Source of the DNA: Pseudalgibacter ostreae
Lineage (GTDB): Bacteria; Bacteroidota; Bacteroidia; Flavobacteriales; Flavobacteriaceae
Direction: 5' to 3'
Assembly (NCBI RefSeq): GCF_042427585.1
Contig: NZ_JBHMFC010000013.1
Location: 13,991-77,990, forward strand
Length of the DNA: 64,000 nucleotides
The first letter of the stretch is position 1. Each line of letters opens with the position of its first letter. The notes beneath the pieces were generated by a model. That model worked only from the letters and a program-made list of their open reading frames with translations, did not search any database and was not told where the DNA came from. Of the stretch, positions 35,551 to 43,862 are shown piece after piece. A program made the translations under genes and the position numbers.

Positions 35551-35901
35551 TTAACGCTCTCTTTTTACTAAGGCATAATAATCGCCTTCTAAAGGCAAAT
35601 ACCCTTGATCATACACAAAATAGTACACGGTTCCAGCCTTAGTTGTATATATACTTGTAAAGTAATTAAAATCGAATCCCGCCTCGATAAGTTTTGCCCT
35701 AGAAGTCTTTGTTTTTTGTTCTGGATTTAAAACTTCTAAAATTCTATAGTTTTTCCGTAACCTATTATTGGTATTTCGTATTAAGTTTTTACTGTCTTTA
35801 TTCACGTTGTTATTGTAGGCGTTACGACAGGCATCACTGCAAAACTTCTTGTCTAATCTCCCTACAATTTTATCCTCACACTCTAAACATTGTTTAGCCA
35901 T
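35551..35901 (-). CDS. Small zinc-ribbon protein, function unknown
   Basis: A 116-residue protein with an N-terminal zinc ribbon (Cys5-x2-Cys8 and Cys21-x3-Cys25 in CLECEDKIVGRLDKKFCSDAC), a basic Asn/Lys-rich helical middle and a Tyr-rich C-terminal beta-region (TTKAGTVYYFVYDQGYLPL). It is a recurrent unnamed family in Bacteroidota. The basic middle would suit nucleic-acid binding, but that is a guess. Three 10-base direct repeats lie just upstream. Confidence 0.8.
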   Translation of the reverse strand: MAKQCLECEDKIVGRLDKKFCSDACRNAYNNNVNKDSKNLIRNTNNRLRKNYRILEVLNPEQKTKTSRAKLIEAGFDFNYFTSIYTTKAGTVYYFVYDQGYLPLEGDYYALVKRER

Positions 35902-35943
35902 AAAAACTGATTTTTAGATGGTTAAATATACAATAAAAACGTT

Positions 35944-35970
35944 TACAAACGACTACAAACATTTACAAAC
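35944..35970. repeat. Three direct repeats of TACAAAC at 10-base spacing
   Basis: TACAAAC occurs at 35944-35950, 35954-35960 and 35964-35970, exactly one helical turn apart. On the minus strand these read GTTTGTA and lie 43-69 bases upstream of the zinc-ribbon gene start, close to where its -33 region would be. The divergent ssb gene starts 116 bases to the right. Confidence 0.7.
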
Positions 35971-36086
35971 GATTTTAAATAAGTAATAACCGAATAATTT
36001 TTAGAAGCTGCTGCATCTTTGCCCTGTTGAATTGACCAAATGATATTCAATAGTATTAACTGTTTAACATTAAATATTTTTAAATT

Positions 36087-36419
36087 ATGAACACACTTAG
36101 AAACAAAGTACAGTTGATTGGCAGATTAGGACAAGATCCTGAAATTGTAAACTTTAAAGACGGTAATAAAATGGCTAAATTCTCGATTGCCACAGACGAT
36201 AGCTACAAAGACAAAGAAGGAAATAAAGTAGAGCGCACCTATTGGCATAACATTATTGTAAAAGGGGGACTAGTTAATGTTGTTGAAAATTACGTGACTA
36301 AAGGAAAAGAAATTGCCATTGAAGGCAAGCTTACCAATAGAAGTTGGGAAGACAAAGAGGGCAATAAACACTATGCCACGGAAATACTTTGTAATGAATT
36401 ATTAATGCTTGGAAAATAA
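36087..36419 (+). CDS. ssb: Single-stranded DNA-binding protein, short form
   Basis: A 110-residue OB-fold protein with the SSB core (NKVQLIGRLGQDPEI, KMAKFSIATDDSY, TYWHNIIVKG, GKEIAIEGKLTNRSWED, ATEILCNELLMLG). It ends at GK right after the OB fold and lacks the flexible linker and acidic DDDIPF-like tip that recruits repair and replication partners. It may be a secondary SSB, with the main one elsewhere. It is divergent from the zinc-ribbon gene and monocistronic. Confidence 0.92.
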   Translation: MNTLRNKVQLIGRLGQDPEIVNFKDGNKMAKFSIATDDSYKDKEGNKVERTYWHNIIVKGGLVNVVENYVTKGKEIAIEGKLTNRSWEDKEGNKHYATEILCNELLMLGK

Positions 36420-36555
36420 CAAGCTATTAAACAAATCGTTAAGATAAGAGGAGAACCACCCTTCTCTTATCTTAATTTAATCGACAAAACGCACGTTTAA
36501 TAGACTAAAGTAGTATTATTACGACTAATAAGTTAAATTTAACATAATTTTTCCT

Positions 36556-36563
36556 TATGTTTG
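36556..36563 (+). promoter_or_regulatory. -7 element for the hybrid histidine kinase gene
   Basis: TATGTTTG, with expected start near 36569, about 14 bases before the ATG at 36583. Confidence 0.5.
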
Positions 36564-36582
36564 GATATACCAACCAAGCATA

Positions 36583-38946
36583 ATGAAACATATTTTACTT
36601 CTAATATATATATTTACTGTAAATATATATAGTCAAAACGATGCTTTTGACCCCCAAAAAAACAAAGGCAATTTATATGAGTATGCTGAATATACCAACG
36701 TAGGAAAATCGGAGTTTGCCATCGAAGAAATTCTTGATAGCCCTTATTTAAAATATAAAGCATTAAAATCTGAGAACCATAATGTCGGTTTTACGTCAGA
36801 CCACCACTGGATCCGTTTCAAACTAACTAATAGCCTAGAACATCCCACGACCTATTATTTAGAAACAGCACGACCTGTAACAGATATGGCACACTTATAC
36901 AACATAAGCCATGGTAACATTCAAAAACTTAAGAGCGGAGACAAGCAATCTTTTAACGCCAAACAGGTTAAACACAGATCCACTATATTCAAATTAGCCT
37001 TAGCTCCCCACACTACCCATACCATATACATACACCTTAAAAGTGATGGCGAAACCATTAATCTTCCTTTAAAACTTTACGACGAATCTTCTTTTTGGTT
37101 TGCAAACTACAAGCACCAGCTGTTTTTAGGGTTCTTTTATGGCTTGCTCTTTTTAGGGGGAATTATATATCTTTTTTTCTATTCTAGCTTAAAGGAAAAG
37201 ACATTTTTGTACTATGGCCTTTATGTGTTCTCAATTGTTTTTATGCAAGCAGCTCTAGATGGTTTTTTGCATGAGTACGCTTTTCCCCATGGCGGCTATA
37301 TTAACGAGCGAGCTGTGTTGATAACGGCATTGGTCTCCAACTTCTTTTTACTTAAATATTGTGAACATTTTTTAAAATTAGAAATACATTTAAAACGAAT
37401 TAAAAAAGCTGTTTACATAATTTACGGAGCTATTATCATGCTTTTTACAATGCTCTTTATAAATGAAAAAACATTAGAAATAGCATACCCCTTAAGCCAT
37501 TTAAACGGTCTTATCACTTTGCTGCTAATTCTTGGTACCATATTTATCTTGTGGCATAAACGAATTAAGATAGACCCCTGTTTTTTATTAGGGATTTTGT
37601 GCTTAGTTGCGGGTTTTATAGCCTTTGTTATGAATAACCTAAGCCTCTTGCCCAGTAATTTTTATACCATGAACAGTGCTAAAATTGGCTCTGGTCTGGA
37701 AGTCGTTTTTTTATCATTGTCCATGACAAAACTTATAAAACAATTCCGTTTAGAAAAAGAAGAATCCCAACTGGAAGCCTTAAAAAAATCTGAAGAAATC
37801 AGTGCCATAAAAACCTATTTCATGTCTAATATGAGCCATGAATTAAGAACTCCTTTAAATGCTATTATGGGAATTGTGGAGCACGAGCTTGAAACTATAA
37901 AAAACCATGAAGAACGTAAATCCTACCAAACTATAAAAAATGCATCTTTAAGTTTATTAAGCAACATCAATGATATTATAGATTTTGAGAAAATCGAAAA
38001 CAATAAACTCGAACTCAATGCTGAAGATTTCAATCCTTGCGAAATATTGGACCAAATAAGCAACAATTGGAAAATTGAAGCTGAAAAAAAAGGATTGGAT
38101 TACAGATTTGATGTAGACCCCCAAATGCCCACAAGCCTATTTGCAGACGGGGAACGGTTTAATCAAATAATAAACAACGTATTGTCAAATGCTATTAAAT
38201 ACACTGAGAAAGGAGGGGTATTGTTCAAAATAAATTGTTTTAAACAGCCTAACGATTCCTATCGGTTTTCTATCCAAATATCAGATACAGGCATAGGGAT
38301 TCCCTTAGAATCTCAAAACAGCATTTTTGATAGTTTCAGTCAAATGAAACACAATCACAAAAGAAAATTTGGAGGTATTGGATTAGGTTTATCTATTGTA
38401 AAGCACATTGTTGAATTGTTTGAAGGCTCTATGAAAGTAGAAAGCAAACCAGGTAGAGGTACAGATGTGTTTATCGATTTAATATTAAAAAACCATATTC
38501 CAGAACCAGGCCTGATTGATCTTTTGGATACAAACAAAAACAAAGCTCTACATATCCTTATTGTGGAAGACAATAAAATAAACCAAATGGTTATGCAGAA
38601 AATTTTAAAGAGTTTCTCAAAAATGAGCTTCACTGTAGCAAATAATGGACAGGAAGCTATTGATGCTCTACAAAAGGACACATACCATCTTATTTTAATG
38701 GATTTGCAGATGCCCATTATGGACGGCTATGAGGCCACGAAAATTATTAGAAGCGGAACCTTAGGAAAAACCATTAGTAAGGTTCCCATAATTGCCGTAA
38801 CAGCAGATGCCTTACAAGAAACCAAACAACGGGTATTAAAACTAGGAATGGATGATTATATTACCAAACCGGTTAATAAAAACCTTCTATTGAAAAAAAT
38901 ACATACGTGTAATTTTAATAAACCGCATTATAGTTTCAGTTCATAA
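36583..38946 (+). CDS. 7TMR-DISM hybrid sensor histidine kinase
   Basis: A 787-residue membrane sensor. Order: signal peptide (1-18), periplasmic 7TMR-DISM extracellular domain (about 30-165, jelly-roll like, often carbohydrate or small-ligand binding), seven membrane helices (about 178-385), coiled coil, HisKA with phospho-acceptor His419 in MSHELRTPLNAIMG, HATPase with the N-box NQIINNVLSNAIKYT, DTGIGIP and GIGLGLSIVKHIVE, and a C-terminal receiver domain with phospho-acceptor Asp707 (LILMDLQMPIMDGYEA) and the KPVNK lysine. It has no DNA-binding output, so it needs a phosphotransfer partner not encoded nearby. A 27-base palindrome lies in the signal-peptide codons. Confidence 0.93.
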   Translation: MKHILLLIYIFTVNIYSQNDAFDPQKNKGNLYEYAEYTNVGKSEFAIEEILDSPYLKYKALKSENHNVGFTSDHHWIRFKLTNSLEHPTTYYLETARPVTDMAHLYNISHGNIQKLKSGDKQSFNAKQVKHRSTIFKLALAPHTTHTIYIHLKSDGETINLPLKLYDESSFWFANYKHQLFLGFFYGLLFLGGIIYLFFYSSLKEKTFLYYGLYVFSIVFMQAALDGFLHEYAFPHGGYINERAVLITALVSNFFLLKYCEHFLKLEIHLKRIKKAVYIIYGAIIMLFTMLFINEKTLEIAYPLSHLNGLITLLLILGTIFILWHKRIKIDPCFLLGILCLVAGFIAFVMNNLSLLPSNFYTMNSAKIGSGLEVVFLSLSMTKLIKQFRLEKEESQLEALKKSEEISAIKTYFMSNMSHELRTPLNAIMGIVEHELETIKNHEERKSYQTIKNASLSLLSNINDIIDFEKIENNKLELNAEDFNPCEILDQISNNWKIEAEKKGLDYRFDVDPQMPTSLFADGERFNQIINNVLSNAIKYTEKGGVLFKINCFKQPNDSYRFSIQISDTGIGIPLESQNSIFDSFSQMKHNHKRKFGGIGLGLSIVKHIVELFEGSMKVESKPGRGTDVFIDLILKNHIPEPGLIDLLDTNKNKALHILIVEDNKINQMVMQKILKSFSKMSFTVANNGQEAIDALQKDTYHLILMDLQMPIMDGYEATKIIRSGTLGKTISKVPIIAVTADALQETKQRVLKLGMDDYITKPVNKNLLLKKIHTCNFNKPHYSFSS
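36605..36631. repeat. 27-base perfect palindrome in the kinase signal-peptide codons
   Basis: Two 13-base arms (36605-36617 and 36619-36631) are exact reverse complements around a single T at 36618. The arm is TATATATATTTAC. It lies 22 bases after the A of the start codon. An mRNA hairpin here is possible but AU-rich and weak, and the minimal loop would open the centre. Confidence 0.75.
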
Positions 38947-38959
38947 ATTTAAAAACACT

Positions 38960-40519
38960 TTAATTCTTTACATTATCTACATTAAAATAGCCACCCTTGT
39001 TCTCTGTTCTTTCCAGAGATTGCCTAATAATTAAATGCGCTACGTTAATCATATTTCTCAACTCACATAACGACGTGGTTATTTTAGACTCTTTATAAAG
39101 ATCTTCTACCTCACTATAAATTAAATCTAAATGCTTGATGCCTTTCCTCATCCGTTTGTTACTTCTAACAATACCTACATAATCCCGCATTAAAGCTTGC
39201 ATTTGCTTAAGGTTATGTTGTATTAAAACATGCTCCTTGGCAATCGTTGTGCCTTCATCATTCCAATCAGGTATATTAACATCTAAGTAGTTGTACTCAT
39301 TCTCGCTTAGGTGCTTAAAAATATTATGGGCATAAACCAAAGCCTCTAGAAGAGAGTTGGAAGCCAACCTGTTGGCACCATGCAGCCCTGTTCGTGTACA
39401 TTCTCCACAAGCGAACAAATCTGCAATACTTGTTCTACCTTCCATATCCACTTGAATACCACCACACAAGTAATGAGATGCCGGGATTACAGGTATCCAA
39501 TCGGTTCGAATGTCGATATGGTGCTCCAAACATTTATTATAGATATTGGGAAAATGGTTTTTAAAAGCTTCCATATCCAAATGAGTACAATCTAAATACA
39601 CATGAGTGTCTCCCGATTTTTTTAACTCATTATCAATACTTTGCGATACGATATCTCGAGAAGCCAATTCCGCACGTTTATCATAATCAGGCATAAAACG
39701 GTATCCTTTTTTATCTCGAAGATAAGCTCCAAAACCTCTTACCGCTTCCGAAATTAAAAAAGAAGACTCCCCTTTAGCCTCATATAAAGCAGTGGGATGA
39801 AATTGAACAAACTCCATGTCTTGGATAATTGCTTTTGCTCTATAAGCCATAGCTACACCATCTCCAGTTGCAATAATAGGATTTGTAGTATGTCCATAAA
39901 CACAACCAATACCCCCAGAAGCCAACAGTGTACTATTTGCTTTTATGGTAAAAATATCTCCTGTAATCTGGTCGAGAACATAAGCCCCATAACAGGTCAA
40001 CGGATGCGATTCGCTATCTTTTATATGATGATTAGTTACTAAATCAATAGCAAAATGATGGGGTAAAATAGAAATATTAGGCAATTGATGTGCGCGATTG
40101 AGCAATGCACGCTCTATTTCGTAACCTGTTATATCTTTATGGTGAACAATCCGATATTCAGAATGGCCGCCTTCCTTTCCTAAATCTAAGTGCCCCCCTT
40201 TATCAACATCAAAACTAGCCCCCCAGTCCATAAGCTCTCGCAACCGCTTAGGCCCTTCGGTAACCACCATTTTCACTACCTTTTCATCGCAAAGGCCGTC
40301 GCCAGCGATTAAAGTATCTTCGATATGTTTTTTGAATGAATCTTTTCCGCCATCCAAAACCACTGCCATACCGCCTTGGGCATATTTAGTATTGGATTCC
40401 TCCTCATTCGATTTGGTAATGATGACGACCTTTTTCTCTGGAAAACGTTCTGCAATTTTAACAGAAAAAGTAAGGCCTGCAATGCCTGAACCTATTACTA
40501 AATAATTTGTTTCGATCAT
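38960..40519 (-). CDS. nadB: L-aspartate oxidase
   Basis: The 519-residue flavoenzyme oxidises aspartate to iminoaspartate, the first step of de novo NAD synthesis. FAD-binding LVIGSGIAGLTFSVKIAE starts near residue 6; AQGGMAVVLDGGKDS, FVQFHPTALYE with active-site His, CGGIQVDMEGRTS and GECTRTGLHGANRLASNSLLEALV are all typical of NadB. It begins two bases after the nadA stop on the same strand and is the second gene of nadAB. Confidence 0.96.
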   Translation of the reverse strand: MIETNYLVIGSGIAGLTFSVKIAERFPEKKVVIITKSNEEESNTKYAQGGMAVVLDGGKDSFKKHIEDTLIAGDGLCDEKVVKMVVTEGPKRLRELMDWGASFDVDKGGHLDLGKEGGHSEYRIVHHKDITGYEIERALLNRAHQLPNISILPHHFAIDLVTNHHIKDSESHPLTCYGAYVLDQITGDIFTIKANSTLLASGGIGCVYGHTTNPIIATGDGVAMAYRAKAIIQDMEFVQFHPTALYEAKGESSFLISEAVRGFGAYLRDKKGYRFMPDYDKRAELASRDIVSQSIDNELKKSGDTHVYLDCTHLDMEAFKNHFPNIYNKCLEHHIDIRTDWIPVIPASHYLCGGIQVDMEGRTSIADLFACGECTRTGLHGANRLASNSLLEALVYAHNIFKHLSENEYNYLDVNIPDWNDEGTTIAKEHVLIQHNLKQMQALMRDYVGIVRSNKRMRKGIKHLDLIYSEVEDLYKESKITTSLCELRNMINVAHLIIRQSLERTENKGGYFNVDNVKN

Positions 40520-40520
40520 A

Positions 40521-41447
40521 TTATTTTGATAACTCTAACATACGCGCAATAGGAATTAATGCTTTTTTTCTTATCTCCTCGGGAACATCAATTTGAGGCG
40601 ATTCATTTAACATACAGTCGTATAGCTTTTGAAGCGTATTCATTTTCATAAAATGGCACTCACTGCACGCACAAGTATTATCTTCTTTAGCGGGCGCAGG
40701 AATCAGTTCGGTATGAGGCATTTCTTGTTGCATTTTATGAAGAATCCCTGCTTCTGTGGCCACAATAAATTTCTCTTTTGGATGGGCCTTTACGAAATTT
40801 ATCATCCCCGATGTAGACCCAATATAAGCCGCTGTATCTAGAATATGGGTTTCCGATTCTGGATGTGCAATGATTTTATAATCTGGATATTTTTTATGCA
40901 AGGCGATTAGCTTATCTATAGAAAAGGCTTCGTGTACAATGCAACTACCATCCCAGAGCAACATATCCCGACCGGTTTGGCTAATAATATATTTCCCTAA
41001 GTTTTTATCTGGCGCAAATATGATGGGGGTATCCTTTGGCACAGAGTTTACAATTTTTATGGCATTAGACGATGTACAAACAATATCGCTTAACGCTTTT
41101 ATTTCTGCGGAACAGTTTACATAAGTGATAACGACATGGTCTGGATGCGCTTTAGTGAATTTCTCAAAAACCTCTGGCGGACAAGAGTCTGCCAACGAAC
41201 AACCTGCTTTTAAATCAGGAAGCACCACAATTTTATCTGGGCTTAATATTTTAGCAGTTTCTGCCATAAAGTGAACCCCAGCAAAAACAATCATGTCGGC
41301 ATCCGTTTCAGCCGCTTGTTGCGACAACTGTAAACTATCGCCAACATAATCAGCAATATCCTGTATTTCTGCGACTTGGTAATAATGCGCTAAAATAACC
41401 GCATTTTTTTCTTTTTTAAGTCGTTTTATTTCTTTAACTAAATCCAT
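40521..41447 (-). CDS. nadA: Quinolinate synthase
   Basis: The 308-residue 4Fe-4S enzyme condenses iminoaspartate with dihydroxyacetone phosphate to quinolinate. Segments AVILAHYYQVAEIQDIADYVGDS, VFAGVHFMAETAKIL, the cluster cysteine regions (DLKAGCSLADSCPP, CACSECHFMKMNTL) and HPESE are characteristic. It is first in the nadAB operon. A 334-base gene-free stretch precedes it, with a near-consensus promoter element (GATATTTG on the minus strand, 41502-41509). Confidence 0.96.
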   Translation of the reverse strand: MDLVKEIKRLKKEKNAVILAHYYQVAEIQDIADYVGDSLQLSQQAAETDADMIVFAGVHFMAETAKILSPDKIVVLPDLKAGCSLADSCPPEVFEKFTKAHPDHVVITYVNCSAEIKALSDIVCTSSNAIKIVNSVPKDTPIIFAPDKNLGKYIISQTGRDMLLWDGSCIVHEAFSIDKLIALHKKYPDYKIIAHPESETHILDTAAYIGSTSGMINFVKAHPKEKFIVATEAGILHKMQQEMPHTELIPAPAKEDNTCACSECHFMKMNTLQKLYDCMLNESPQIDVPEEIRKKALIPIARMLELSK

Positions 41448-41781
41448 AATAAACTAAAATTATTAAATCCTAAAAAAAGGGCCTCCAAATTTTTGACTCT
41501 GCAAATATCGTGCAAAATTAACAAATAACTTTTTGGTTTATTTTTTTGTTTAAAAAATTACAGACAAAGTCAGAAAAGCTATCTTTTTATATCAAAATCT
41601 CAATCAGAATAACATATAAAATGTTACATTTATAAAGATACGCATGTTTGTCTGCTTTTTCAGAAGAAAAAAACACGTTTAACAAAACAAGGTGCTTAAC
41701 CTTCGCGGCAAACACCTTGTTTCTTATTTAAATTCATGGGCCAACTTCTTCTTAGCCCATGATGTTTATACCAATATATTT
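41448..41781. other. Intergenic region of 334 bases with nadA promoter and tandem terminators
   Basis: No coding sequence is seen. The left part holds the probable nadA promoter (minus strand, 41502-41509). The right part holds two hairpins that terminate the 607-residue protein gene on the minus strand (41734-41762 and 41685-41722). Confidence 0.6.
41685..41762 (-). terminator. Tandem terminators of the 607-residue protein gene
   Basis: Reading leftward from the gene end, the first hairpin pairs TCATGGGC (41734-41741) with GCCCATGA (41755-41762), and the second pairs AAACAAGGTG (41685-41694) with CACCTTGTTT (41713-41722). In the minus direction the second is followed by a T-rich tail. Two in a row keep transcription from running into nadA. 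Confidence 0.7.
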
Positions 41782-43605
41782 TTAAAGCACGACACGCTCG
41801 CGTTGTTCTAAAAGGCATTTAATATCTAAGCTCATTTGATCAAGCACATGCTCTCCAGCCTCTAGCTCTTTTAATACGGTTTCTTTCATCTCATTAAAGG
41901 CGCCTTTCACGTTAGAAAACATATCTCGGTAGTAAGCCACACCTTCTTTCATATTAGCGACAAAAGTAATGAAGTATTTTTCTTCTTTTTTACTCATAAC
42001 AGCACTAGTCTCTTCAAATTTCTTCTTTAAAAAATCAATATAGATAGACAGTTCTTTTACAAATAAATTGGGTCGATCTGTACGCGCTATTACATTATCG
42101 CGGCCATAAATATGATCGGTCATGTTTTTCAAACTCATCACTTTTGAGAAATAAGCCAAATTAGGACCAGGGCATACAGAAACACCCGGACCTTCTTTTT
42201 TAGTTTCTAAGCCGTAGGCCAACAATGCAGAGGTTCCTAAACCTACACATGCACATGATTTTTCTGTAATTTTATTAAATTTAACCTGATACTCTGGCAA
42301 ATCCAATTCTTGAGTATCCAGTTCTTTTATTTTTAAATATTGATACTCTCTAGACGCCGTACATAAACCTTGCTCCTTAAATTCTTTGTTAAGGGCAATA
42401 AAGCGTTTAGGACAAGAGCTCCCTGGCCTGCCTTTATTGATCAAGGCTTCTTTTTCAAGATCTTTAGTATTGTCTCTAAGGTTATTAAAAGGAACGCCAA
42501 GCGGGGAAATATCACTTAAATACAAATCCTTTTCTGTAGCCTTTGCTAACTTGCTAAGTGTTAAATCGTCTACTGTTGTAGCTTCAGGAACCAATAAAAA
42601 AGGAGACCCCCACCCTATAGAATCTAGGTGGTATTCTTGCATTAAAAAGTCATGTTCTTCTTGAGTACCCACACCACCTTGCGCAGAAATTTTTAAAGTT
42701 AAAGCTTTATCAGGAACGACACGTCCTTGATTTTCCAGCTCCTGATAGATCATACTTTCGATAGAACTTCTCAGTTCTTCACGTTTCTCTTTAAACTCTG
42801 CTAAAACAGGGCCTAAAAGATAGCCGTCTGTGGCAAAGGCATGTCCGCCGCAATTAAGACCAGATTCAATTCTATATTCTGAGACCCATAGGCCTTTTTT
42901 TGCCAAAAACTTCCCTTGAATTAATGCCGATCGATAATCGCTTACCTTTAAAATAATTTTCTTTTTAAACACGCCATTTTCATCTGGATAAAAATCATCA
43001 AATTCTGCCATGTATGCATACAATCTCGGATTCATTCCTGCCGATAGCACAACAGAAGAATTCAAGACGCTTTTTGCAAAACCCCTAAGCGCAGCATGCG
43101 CATCATTATATTGCACCGGTAACTTTTCATCTTTTATATAGTTATCCTTGTCTACTTTGGTCATAATATTAACATCAATATTACCCATTTTTAGGTTTTT
43201 TGAAGCCCACTTTTTTATTTCTGAAGCATCAAAACCTCTTTCTGTAAGATTTTTAAAGTCTGTTTTTAAGCTAGAAGCATTTGGCAACATGTTGATATAT
43301 GCCAAAAGTTCATCACTTTTTTCTGTGGTTACATTTTTTAATGATTCGAATTTCTCATGAACCACTTCATTTATCAAATTCAAATAAGAGGTTATCCTTT
43401 TTGCTCTAAAATCATCTATTTTATCTGTAATCTCGTTATAAGGTTTCTCGAATTTCTCACTGTACATCTTCCTTAATTTCTCGATTAAAATATCATCAAC
43501 CAAAGAAACAACAGAATCCATACCAAATTGCGCTACCTTTAATGGTGTATCTATTGTAAAACCAATACCCATTACCGGAATGTGAAACGAATGTATTTTT
43601 TCCAT
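41782..43605 (-). CDS. Cys-rich protein of 607 residues, possibly an FMN-barrel oxidoreductase, function unknown
   Basis: I do not recognise a named family. The N-terminus (IPVMGIGFTIDTPLKVAQFG) and the segments NCGGHAFATDG (Cys252, His255) and LKISAQGGVGT followed by DSIGWGSPFLLVPE are laid out like nitronate monooxygenase/IMPDH-type FMN barrels (compare EAGGH, the AAGGI phosphate loop, and the DGVQMGTRF motif). A C-terminal half adds Cys398 (GSSCPKRF), Cys415 (GLCTASREYQ), Cys451 and Cys453 (SCACVGLG) and Cys478 (SVCPGPN), which could bind a metal or Fe-S cluster. Helical regions lie at about 40-130 and 515-605. It is monocistronic and divergent from ppc, with an FNR/CRP-like palindrome upstream. 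Cytosolic. Confidence 0.72.
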   Translation of the reverse strand: MEKIHSFHIPVMGIGFTIDTPLKVAQFGMDSVVSLVDDILIEKLRKMYSEKFEKPYNEITDKIDDFRAKRITSYLNLINEVVHEKFESLKNVTTEKSDELLAYINMLPNASSLKTDFKNLTERGFDASEIKKWASKNLKMGNIDVNIMTKVDKDNYIKDEKLPVQYNDAHAALRGFAKSVLNSSVVLSAGMNPRLYAYMAEFDDFYPDENGVFKKKIILKVSDYRSALIQGKFLAKKGLWVSEYRIESGLNCGGHAFATDGYLLGPVLAEFKEKREELRSSIESMIYQELENQGRVVPDKALTLKISAQGGVGTQEEHDFLMQEYHLDSIGWGSPFLLVPEATTVDDLTLSKLAKATEKDLYLSDISPLGVPFNNLRDNTKDLEKEALINKGRPGSSCPKRFIALNKEFKEQGLCTASREYQYLKIKELDTQELDLPEYQVKFNKITEKSCACVGLGTSALLAYGLETKKEGPGVSVCPGPNLAYFSKVMSLKNMTDHIYGRDNVIARTDRPNLFVKELSIYIDFLKKKFEETSAVMSKKEEKYFITFVANMKEGVAYYRDMFSNVKGAFNEMKETVLKELEAGEHVLDQMSLDIKCLLEQRERVVL

Positions 43606-43623
43606 ACTTATTAAATTAATTTG

Positions 43624-43631
43624 CGAAAGTA
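43624..43631 (-). promoter_or_regulatory. Probable -7 element of the 607-residue protein gene
   Basis: The minus strand reads TACTTTCG, one mismatch from TAnnTTTG. Expected start is near 43618, about 13 bases before the ATG. A suboptimal -7 element would suit an activator-dependent promoter. Confidence 0.45.
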
Positions 43632-43652
43632 CAATGGGCTAGAGCTTTAGAA

Positions 43653-43668
43653 TATGATAATTATCATA
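43653..43668. promoter_or_regulatory. FNR/CRP-like palindrome upstream of the 607-residue protein gene
   Basis: A perfect 16-base palindrome, TATGATAATTATCATA, contains TGAT-N4-ATCA, the core of FNR-type sites (TTGAT-N4-ATCAA). Its centre (43660.5) is about 42 bases upstream of the start inferred from the -7 element at 43624-43631, the class II activator position for Crp/Fnr regulators. The site lies in the 257-base gap shared with ppc. Confidence 0.5.
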
Positions 43669-43862
43669 CTTTAAAACCTCTAACCCCAAAATATTTAGAT
43701 AAAAACGCTTTCGAAAACATTAAACAAATAGTGTTTTCTTAAATTTTTCATAAATCACTATGCATTATACCCCATAAAAGAATAAAAATCAAAAAACCCT
43801 GCATACTTAACAGATGCTTTATTATTTTTACACTTAAATTTTAAATTAAAGAGATAGATACT

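Noticed and set aside
43653..43668. Fur box upstream of the Cys-rich gene
   Set aside because: The GATAATTATC core resembles Fur half-sites, but the symmetry lacks the extra central base and spacing of the Fur 7-1-7 site. TGAT-N4-ATCA fits FNR/CRP better.
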